Source: Adenophora triphylla var. japonica
Lineage: Eukaryota > Streptophyta > Magnoliopsida > Asterales > Campanulaceae
Assembly: GCA_022495995.1 (NCBI GenBank)
Contig: JAFEMH010002583.1
Coordinates: 62,001-126,000 of the forward strand
Reading direction: 5' to 3'
DNA length: 64,000 bases
Shown piece by piece: positions 57,205-64,000 of the stretch. A program made the position numbers and the translations under genes. Below the pieces are notes generated by a model, which saw only the letters and a program-made list of their open reading frames with translations, had not been told where the DNA came from and did no database searches. Position 1 is the stretch's first letter; every line of letters starts with the position of its first letter.

Positions 57205-57625
57205 ATCATCCCTTAGGGTGACTTCCCAAAAATAGTCAAACCATAGGGTGACTTCCCCAAAACAGTCAAAACCTTAGGGCGACTTCCCAAAAATAGTCAA
57301 ACCTTAGGGCGACTTCCCAAAAATAGTCAAATCTTAGGGTGACTTCCCCAAAACAGTCAAACCATAGGGCGACTTCCCAAAAACAGTCAAAACCTTAGGG
57401 CGACTTCCCAAAAATAGTCAAATCTTAGGGTGACTTCCCCAAAATAGTCAAAACCTTAGGGTGACTTCCCAAAAACAGTCAGATTATAGGGTGACTTCCC
57501 AAAAATAGTCGTAGGGCGACTTCCCAAAAATAGTCAAGTAATAGGGCGACTTCCCCAAAATAGTCAGATCATAGGGTGACTTCCCAAAAATAGTCAAATC
57601 TTAGGATGACTTTCCTAAAACAGTA
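57205..57625. repeat. About 30-bp tandem array in Ogre-like 3' UTR
   Basis: About fourteen units of TTAGGGCGACTTCCCAAAAA plus TAGTCAAA with length variation. A lone unit lies at 56625. Confidence 0.9.
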
Positions 57626-57649
57626 GGGTCGACGACTAAAGATAGTCGA

Positions 57650-57960
57650 AAGACCCGAACTACGGCCGGCTTGATTCCTCTTAAGGATACGTAGGTAGCC
57701 TATCATTAGGTTCGGCCACTGCACCAAAATGGTCATTCCTATCCCCAGCAGAGCGGATATACAACCCTAGCCATCAGACCGAAGAGGGTCATTTCTTATC
57801 CCCAGCAGAGTTTCTTTCAGCAATCGACTGTAGAACTCGCTCGCCAGGTTGACATCCTAAAACAGTCACTCCAGGGTCGACAACTAAAGATAGTCGAAAG
57901 ACCCGAACTACGACTGGCTTGATTCCTCTTAAGGATACGTAGGTAGCCTATTAAATAGGT
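57650..57960 (+). other. Two-helix motif, copies 5 and 6
   Basis: Copy 5: CTACG 57660-57664 with CGTAG 57690-57694; copy 6: CTACG 57908-57912 with CGTAG 57938-57942. Both have the inner helix TCCT-CTTA-AGGA. The intervening 250 bp also duplicates GTCGACGACTAAAGATAGTC-type words. Confidence 0.65.
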
Positions 57961-58044
57961 TCAGCCACTCGATCACTTGATCATCCTGCCAAAATATGGA
58001 GCCTTACTCTTATCGGCGACCCCGCTTCCTTCGAAAGCGCCGTC

Positions 58045-58057
58045 GCCGAGGGGCTAC
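58045..58057 (+). other. Polypurine tract of the Ogre-like element
   Basis: GCCGAGGGGCTAC abuts the 3' LTR. Confidence 0.7.
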
Positions 58058-59960
58058 TGTAAGTGCTCCAATTTGAGCTTGTTAGCATTTTCGTTAGAAA
58101 ATTAATGAAAGTTATAACATTACTAACATTCCTAACTTTTCTAACAAAGTAAGGGTAAAATGGGCATTGCCATTTAAAGATAAACAAGGAAAGGAATCCT
58201 AAAAAGCAAAAGAAATGGAAAAAACCCGAATTGGTAAGTTGAAAAACAGTTCCAGTTTGAATTTTAAAAAGATTATTCCTCCTGTCCAAAAGCCAGCACT
58301 GTAGCAGATGAACAGTGCACGCCAACAGGACCCTCCGCGCGGATGTGATTGCATCTCCCAGTGGCCTATAAATTGAACCCTCCTCTCTCAGTCTAACAAG
58401 ACAATTTGATCACAGCAACGAAACTCTGGCGAAATATAGGGAGAAAACAGTGGGAATTCACTTGAATTGCCACCATTTTCTCTTCAATCTTTCCCAAATC
58501 TCACTCACTCACAAACACTTCAAATCACTCTCATACATACTCTTATACATACACTAACTCAAGCTCAAATCACCCTTTAGGAGGAGGAATAGAGAGAAAA
58601 CATAGAGGACTTCATTGTTATCTACTTGTTTTCTCTTTAACCAACTCAAATCATCAACCCTAAACACTTTCAAATCCTAAACACATTCAAGCCTTTGAAT
58701 CCATTCAAACACAAGACACAAGGAATATAGGTATAACCTCCCTCTCCCTACACTAAGTCTCTCATTCATGCATGCATCTTTAAACTACAAAATGTAGTTA
58801 TTTTATCTTCTTGTCTTAGATCCAAGAAGATCACCATGGAAGTTCATCTCCATGGATGATCTTCTACAAGGATCAACATTTTCTTCAATGTGTTCTTATT
58901 TACTTGCAAAATGCATTTTCAAAACCCTAAATACCATTTTCAAGCACCAAATCCCATTTTCAAAGGATAAAATTCCCCTTCCCAAGCAAATGAAGTGCTT
59001 AGTCCTAATGTACCCCAAGGATGGTTTGATATAGTTGATTCACCACTAAAATGTCTAGTGATCACTAACCAAAACCTAGGGAAATGGGGACAAGCATGGA
59101 TGCAAAACCCCCCTTTAAAATCATATTTTCTTTCTTGAGAAGTTGCTGTCCAGTAGCAATTTTCTCAGACCTCAGTCCATGGTCTGATTTTTTGGACACA
59201 GATAAATGTGGAATTTGGTGTTGACTACAAAATACTTTTTGTAGCCAACATCCAGATATTTCCATACATATTTTTACTTTATTTTTTGGGTGAGTAAAAC
59301 TCCTCTTTTCAAATTTTCTTTCAGAGGCTAGTTCATCAGCTTCTGGGAATCCAGATCTCATATCTGAGGTTTCCAGAAGGTTTTGACCCCTCAAATCTTC
59401 TCCAAAATGGAAAATTCCTTCGCAAAAATCTTATTTAAGGTGTCTGGAACAACTTTCATTCTCTGAGTTTATCCAGATTATGAAGTTTTAAGACCCTTGA
59501 ATCCATTTCAAAATCAAAGGTCCACTGCCTTTTTCATTCTGGCAGAAATGGCTCTCAACTTCAAAAGGTCTTTTGAGTACCAAATCTCAATCCAAAAATC
59601 TTCCAAAAAATCATGGGATCAGTTTAAAGTCTTAAAAAGATATCCCAATTTTTACTTTTCTGAGTTTCAACTTATTTTGGCCAAAACACACACACACACA
59701 CACACACACAAATGATTTTCAGCTTGGAAGACTCGTTTTACGAGGCATTCCGGGTGCACACTAACGTCCTTCCCGGCGTGTAACATGACCTCCGAACCCA
59801 AATTTCTGATCTCGGGCTTTTTTCAAATTTTGGCCCTTAAAATAAAAATGGCGTGGCGACTCCGTTCTTTTTTCCCGGGTCTTATTTGGTTTTTTTTCAA
59901 AGAAACTACGAAAGGAATCGAATTTCATTTCCCGCGAGAAAATGGCGACACATCATCACA
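58058..59960 (+). repeat. 3' LTR of the Ogre-like element
   Basis: 1903 bp, pair of 43824-45739, TATA at 58367-58373. It differs mainly by one 10-bp deletion near 58130 and a divergent patch of about 40 bp at 58292-58330. Confidence 0.95.
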
Positions 59961-59965
59961 GAAGG

Positions 59966-61200
59966 GCCGATCCATGTTGGTTCCCATTTTCCCTGTGGGT
60001 TGGTTCGAGTGGGAGGCTTTTCTTTGAGTACCAGATCGCCTTCCCTGATGTCTCGAGACTTGACTTTCTTGTCAAAAGCTCTAGCCATTCTGCTTTGGTA
60101 GGCTCGGACGTGTTCCATGGCCTTTAATCGTCGCTCGTCTAGCAGAGCCAATTCGTCGTGTCGGCTTCGGAGCCATTCGACTTCGTTGATTTCATTTTCC
60201 AGCAGCACTCAGAGTGAGGGAATTTCCAATTCAATGGGAAGGAGTGCTTCCATCCCGTATGTCAGGGCGAATGGAGTTTCTCCCGTGGCTGTTCTGACTG
60301 ATGTTCGGTAGCCCCAAAGTGCAAGGTGCGGCTTCTCGGGCCAATCGCGTCCTCGGTGGTCATTTTTCGGATGATCCGTTTGAGGGTCTTGTTTGCTGCT
60401 TCTATGGCGCCGTTCATTTGTGGCTGGTAGGGGGAAGACTTGTGGCATGTGATTTTGAATTCGGCCAGCAGTCTGTCGCACTCACCTTTGAAGTGGGAGA
60501 CGTTGTCTGATATGACCTCGTTCGGGATGCTGTATCGGCAGATGATGTTTTCCTTGAGGAAATGTGCGACTTTCTTGGAGGTGAGCACCTTGTAGGACTT
60601 GGCTTCGACCCATTTGGTGAAGTAGTCGATGGCTACTAAGACGAACTCGTGGCCGTTGCTGCCTGACAGAGCAATTTTCCCGATGACGTCAATTCCCCAT
60701 GTGGCGAAGGGTTAGGTCGTAGTCATGCAGTAGAGATCGTGAGGAGGTAGATGATTGAGGTTGGAGAACCTTTGACACTTGTCGCAGCTTCGGACAAAGT
60801 GGATGCAGTTTGCCTCCATGGAGATCCAGTAGTAGCCCATCCGAAGAATGATTTGTATCAGGGCTCTGGCGTTCATGTGGGGGCCGCAAGCCCCGTTGTG
60901 GACTTCGTTCATGAGCTCGTTTGCTTCTTCCTGGCTGATGCAGCGTAGGAGTGGTCCTTGGTAGCGTTTCTTGTATAGCATGTCCCCAAGGATGACAAAG
61001 TGAGAGGCGAGGCGTTTTAGGGCCATGATGCTCTTGGCTTTGGCTCCTTCCCTGTGTTGACCTTCTTCGTTCATGAAGGTGGTTTCCCCATTTTTGAGGT
61101 ATTGGAAGATCTGGTTGTTAGACTGTGCTGGTGAAGAGGCTTCTGATTGCGTCTCTTTGGCTCTTCAGTAGTCTCCCAAATTGCTGTGATTAAAACCTCC
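59966..61200 (-). pseudogene. pol: Tat integrase, main part, frameshifted
   Basis: Minus strand. The zinc domain has HNGACGPH and CDKCQ (60712-61074). The core is in another frame with WGID, then ISDNVSHF and GAIEAANK giving the full DDE set (60589-60710 and 60262-60588). After another shift come WGYRTSVRTATGETPFALTYG, truncated here to WGYRTSVRTATGETPF, and the GKWEPTWIGP region at about 59970-60010. The frame is then cut by the nested element. At least two frameshifts make it non-functional. Confidence 0.85.
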
Positions 61201-61491
61201 TCGGCAGCTTGGGCCCGGTTTTTCTCTCGTTTGACAACATGCTTAAATGTTTGCTTGATGCTTTTATTCAATTAATGTGTTTGCTTCTTTGTGTAGATGA
61301 ATTGTTATTAACTGTTTTGATTAGTTAACTCATCATTTGTTAAAGATGCAACGAAAGGATATTTTAGAAAGGTCGGACCTTTTATTGAAAGCGTAAAGAC
61401 TGTACATTGTTGATTATGGACTCACGATCTTCCGGCCTAGAGCCATCAGATGACTCGAAAGACATGAATTCACAGACAACACGACTCGAAC
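61201..61491 (-). other. Junction where RT and RNase H should be
   Basis: Only AT-rich, non-coding-looking sequence separates the acidic linker ORF from the integrase. RT and RNase H would need about 1.5-2 kb here, so they have been deleted or were never part of this lineage. Confidence 0.6.
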
Positions 61492-62253
61492 CTAGACTGT
61501 AGGCGATGAGGGATTGGACCAGGCTTCATTACTCTTGGCGGGCTGTAGCTCTAGAGAGGGTGGCGATGGCTCTGGTGGCCAAACTTCACTCGAGGCGACT
61601 CCCGGAGGATGGCTTGTTTGCGGTTCGACTTCAAACCATATCGCAGAGGTTTTTGGTTGCTCCCCTGATGATGTCCCTCCATTAGTGTTGTTGCCAGTCC
61701 TTGGGGGACCTTGATGATAGAAGTCGCTGAGGGCTACTTCCAGGAGGGCGAAGCATTCGCTGATTCGGAGTTGATTCTTGCTGATGTTGATCATTTTCAT
61801 AGAATCTGCTTCTTTATCTGGGATCTTTGCTTGGACGACATTTACAATGTCTGACTCGAGGGGGCATGTTATCTCTCCTTCCCCGATTAGGCCTTGGAGG
61901 AGATTGCGCCACTGTTCGTCTAGGTCAGACACTGGGATGTTGAATTGGACTATGATGTGATGGCTGTCCCAGTGAGATCCGAGAGTGTCGGCCAGAGGGT
62001 TGTCCTGTACCAGTGGGTCGGTGATGAGCCAGTTTGCAAGAGGGTTTTCGGCGAAGTAAGGATCTACTCCTTGGTCAATCTCCATCTGGGCGTCCCTTTC
62101 TTGATCCTCTCTTAAGCATTCTTCGCAGTTGCATATGTCGAAGTTGTCGTCTTGACCCATGAGCTCTTCGATCTCTAGCTCGTCGCGGCTTAGAGCGTGG
62201 ATGTAGGGATCCACTTCGTAGCGGGACAGGACTGTAGAAGAGTATTCGGTCAT
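61492..62253 (-). CDS. Acidic ORF after protease in the Tat element
   Basis: A 253-codon open frame rich in Asp and Glu, with a small Cys cluster (CNCEECL). It overlaps the preceding gag-protease frame by 179 bp and probably continues it after a frameshift. The C-terminal part is Pro/Ser-rich. I do not recognise a domain; it may be the linker between protease and the missing RT. Confidence 0.45.
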   Translation of the reverse strand: MTEYSSTVLSRYEVDPYIHALSRDELEIEELMGQDDNFDICNCEECLREDQERDAQMEIDQGVDPYFAENPLANWLITDPLVQDNPLADTLGSHWDSHHIIVQFNIPVSDLDEQWRNLLQGLIGEGEITCPLESDIVNVVQAKIPDKEADSMKMINISKNQLRISECFALLEVALSDFYHQGPPRTGNNTNGGTSSGEQPKTSAIWFEVEPQTSHPPGVASSEVWPPEPSPPSLELQPAKSNEAWSNPSSPTV

Positions 62254-63415
62254 GTCGGGACCTTCTTCTGGTGTAGCTTGCTGGCCAAGCGCTTGCCATT
62301 GTGCTACTTCCGCGGATTACCTCGAGTATTCCCTTGGCGTTGATGAATTTCACGCATTGGTGAAGAGTAGATGATACCGCCTTCATCTGATGTATCCAAG
62401 GTCGTCCTAGCAGGGCAGAGAAGGTTGGTTTGATTTCCACGACTTGGAACTCTACCGACTCCAGTTGTGCGTCAAATTGGATCCTCAGATTGATGACTCC
62501 TACGATTGGTCGTGGAGTGGAGTCGTAGGCTCGGATTATCCGGGGCGAAGGTCTTATCAGGGAGCGGTCGATACGGAGTCGTTTCAATGTGCTCAAGGCG
62601 ATGATGTTGACTGCGGAGCCATTATCGATCAAGACGTTCGGGAGGTAGAACATCTCTATCTTTATGAGGATGAGGAGGGCCTCTTTGTGTCGATTCTCAT
62701 ACATCGGCAAATCATCGTCTGTGAAGGCTAGACCGCTTCCCATGCTGCCGTTTGACTCAATCTCCTCTGGGGTGCGTTCGATCCATCCATTGGTGTGCCT
62801 TGGTCGTGGCAGAGATCGTAGGGAGACACTTGCCCTTGGGCGTTCTTGTCTGGATTCCCGGTCACGGGACCATTTGATTCTGGTTTCACATTCCCAGTCA
62901 TAGCGGGATAGCATGTTGATGGTTTCAGAAATTGCAGGGGGCCTGCTCTCGCTTGGAGTTTCGTCGAAGGCTATCGTGTTCACCCTGTCGTTTTGGGGGA
63001 ATGGATTTCCGATGGTATTGGGGCCACGAGGGCGTTCCAACTTTCCCTCTTCGATTAGCCCTTGGACCACTTGCTTTAGCACAAAGCAATTATCGGTGGT
63101 GTGTCCGGGGTAGTTGTGGAAGGCGCAGTGCTTGCTCATATCCATGTTGGGCTTGAGAGTCTTTGGTTGGAAATTCTCGAGGGGTTTGAGGAGATTTCGC
63201 TTTACCAATGCTTCGAATACTTGGCCCAGAGGCATTTCGAGGTTGTCAAAATGCTGGAACTGTGGGATGCGAGGGGGATTGTTGTTTCTCGGGAGTGCCT
63301 GATCACGATTTACTTGAGCTCCGTTTTGGATGTAGTGTACCGTTCCGGCCGCTTCTTTTCCTTTGTTCGGGACAGGTGCTGAAGTTGACAGGTTTGTCCG
63401 ATAGCGGTAAGACAA
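62075..63415 (-). pseudogene. gag-pol: Tat gag C-terminus and aspartic protease
   Basis: 446 codons. Residues 57-80 (FDNLEMPLGQVFEALVKRNL) and the zinc motif CAFHNYPGHTTDNC at residues 97-110 (CX2HX4HX4C) are the Tat gag C-terminus. The protease active site is DNGSAVN at residues 264-270 (Asn in the DTG middle position, as in other Tat/Ogre elements), with SALLGRPWIH about 70 residues later. The end of the frame after about residue 390 is out of register. It would process the gag-pol polyprotein. Confidence 0.85.
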
Positions 63416-64000
63416 AGCAGGGTTGCTGTTGTCTTCTGAAGACTCAGGGTCTTCTCAAACTTGGTTCCGGCGTTGACCATGGCACGAAGATCTGGATAGA
63501 AGTGATGGCTGATCAAGGTCCTCAGAGATGGTTTGAGGCAGGAATGGAAGATGTCCATTTGTTCTTCTTTGGAAAGCGGATCCATTATCTCGCTAAGCTT
63601 CCAGTTCCATCTTTTGTAGAACTCGCCTACTCGTTCGTCATCCTTTTGTTCGGTGGCTTGCAGATCGTGGCAGTTTGTTTCCCACTCAAGGTTGGCGCGG
63701 TATTTCTCTAGGAAGATCTCGCTGATTTGGTCCCAAGTGGAGCGGTTTTCTGCCTTTACGTTGAGGAACCACCTTAGCGCCGTGGACTTGAGAGAATGCT
63801 GGAAGTGATCCGCCATTTGTTGAGGGGTTGCCCCTTTGGCTCTCATACCCAAGACATATGTGTCGATGTGGGTTTTTGGGCATTCTGTCCCGTCAAACTT
63901 TTCCATTTTCGGCATCCTGAATTTCGGAGGGAGCGGGACTACCTTGTTTGGATCAGTGGGCAGGAGGGAGTCTTTCCAAGAACTGGCTAGTTTGCCTTGC
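63310..64000 (-). pseudogene. gag: Tat gag N-terminal core, cut by window edge
   Basis: The frame is open from the right edge of the window, upstream of ATG 63913-63915. It contains the capsid-like core: PKTHIDTYVLGMRAKGATP, FQHSLKSTALRWF, NLEWETNCHDLQATEQ, GEFYKRW. A shift to the next frame occurs in the overlap 63310-63415. The actual start lies outside the window. Confidence 0.85.

Larger units (their letters stand above)
43824..59960 (+). mobile_element. Ogre/Tat-type LTR element, non-autonomous, nested in Tat integrase
   Basis: LTRs 43824-45739 and 58058-59960 (TGTAAGTGC...CATCATCACA), PBS TGGCGACTCCGCTGGGGAC, target duplication GAAGG at 43819-43823 and 59961-59965. Internal 12.3 kb holds two gag-like regions (about 47.5-49.4 and 52.7-55.1 kb), a poly-A/AAGCTT tract, a post-pol-like spacer, and three tandem arrays; I find no RT, RNase H, protease or integrase. 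The LTRs are nearly identical, so this is one of the youngest insertions in the window. Confidence 0.93.
34411..64000 (-). mobile_element. Tat-lineage Ty3/gypsy element, minus strand, 5' end beyond the window
   Basis: Reading leftwards from 64000: gag, protease, acidic linker, integrase (split at 43823/59961 by a nested element), a spacer, two + strand gene-like loci, tandem arrays, PPT and 3' LTR (TGTAAGTACC...CCGTGCACA on the minus strand). The gag zinc motif CX2HX4HX4C, protease DNGSAVN with LLGRPWIH, and extra antisense genes fit the Tat group. No RT or RNase H is recognisable. Without the nested insert at least 13.4 kb is present. The left flank AGGGG (34406-34410) would be the target duplication; the right copy is not in the window. 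Confidence 0.88.

Noticed and set aside
56865..57209. Periodic ASNLDDGVLG and TPSSRFEAPK frames
   Set aside because: They are the two strands of the 30-bp array, not proteins.

Overview
This window is nuclear DNA of a flowering plant, most likely a eudicot, although the species cannot be named from the sequence. The reasons are plant-type Ty3/gypsy LTR retrotransposons nested in each other, tRNA-primed binding sites of the Athila, Tat/Ogre and chromovirus kinds, MITEs, a tRNA-derived SINE, a fragment that reads like plant mitochondrial nad4, and one intact intronless berberine-bridge-enzyme-like gene. Roughly nine tenths of the window is transposable element. I see no rRNA, CRISPR or bacterial-type feature.

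Positions 1-25493 hold one Athila-lineage element on the + strand. It has a partial 5' LTR (1-840), a tRNA-Asp-type PBS, broken gag and pol, an env-like ORF and a 3' LTR (24057-25493). Two younger elements sit inside it. One is a non-autonomous, Athila-related gag-only element (8486-14117) that splits the env-like ORF. The other is a chromovirus-like element with collapsed pol (15115-23711). Both are bounded by a perfect 5-bp target duplication, and by coincidence both duplications read CTTAT.

Positions 25494-34410 are a small genic island. It holds a hAT-type MITE (26624-27447), a duplicated 0.25-kb segment whose second copy was invaded by a mitochondrial nad4 fragment and by a dimeric tRNA-derived SINE, a lone CACTA terminus (30257-about 30690), the only host gene (BBE-like FAD oxidase, 31334-32905, minus strand), a 78-bp tandem duplication upstream of that gene, and a second MITE (33851-34243).

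Positions 34411-64000 are one Tat-lineage element on the minus strand, running off the right edge. From right to left it has gag, protease, no recognisable RT or RNase H, integrase, a spacer, two gene-like loci on the opposite (+) strand (38185-41095 with a plant-mobile-domain-like reading frame and three GT-AG introns; 41585-43099, broken), a 3' UTR with three tandem arrays, a polypurine tract and a 3' LTR (34411-35866). A 16.1-kb Ogre/Tat-type element on the + strand (43824-59960, target duplication GAAGG) is inserted into its integrase C-terminal coding region. That insert has LTRs, a tRNA-Arg-type PBS, two separate gag-like regions, no recognisable pol and three 3'-UTR tandem arrays.

The most unusual signals are short palindromes and folded motifs that recur across elements. 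A GGCACGA(G/C)TCGTGCC palindrome is clustered in both the Athila and the chromovirus LTRs. An AGGTCCGTACGGACCT palindrome occurs in pairs about 30 bp apart, in the Tat LTR and just upstream of each of its two antisense genes. A CTACG...CGTAG two-helix motif with family-specific inner helices occurs six times in three elements.
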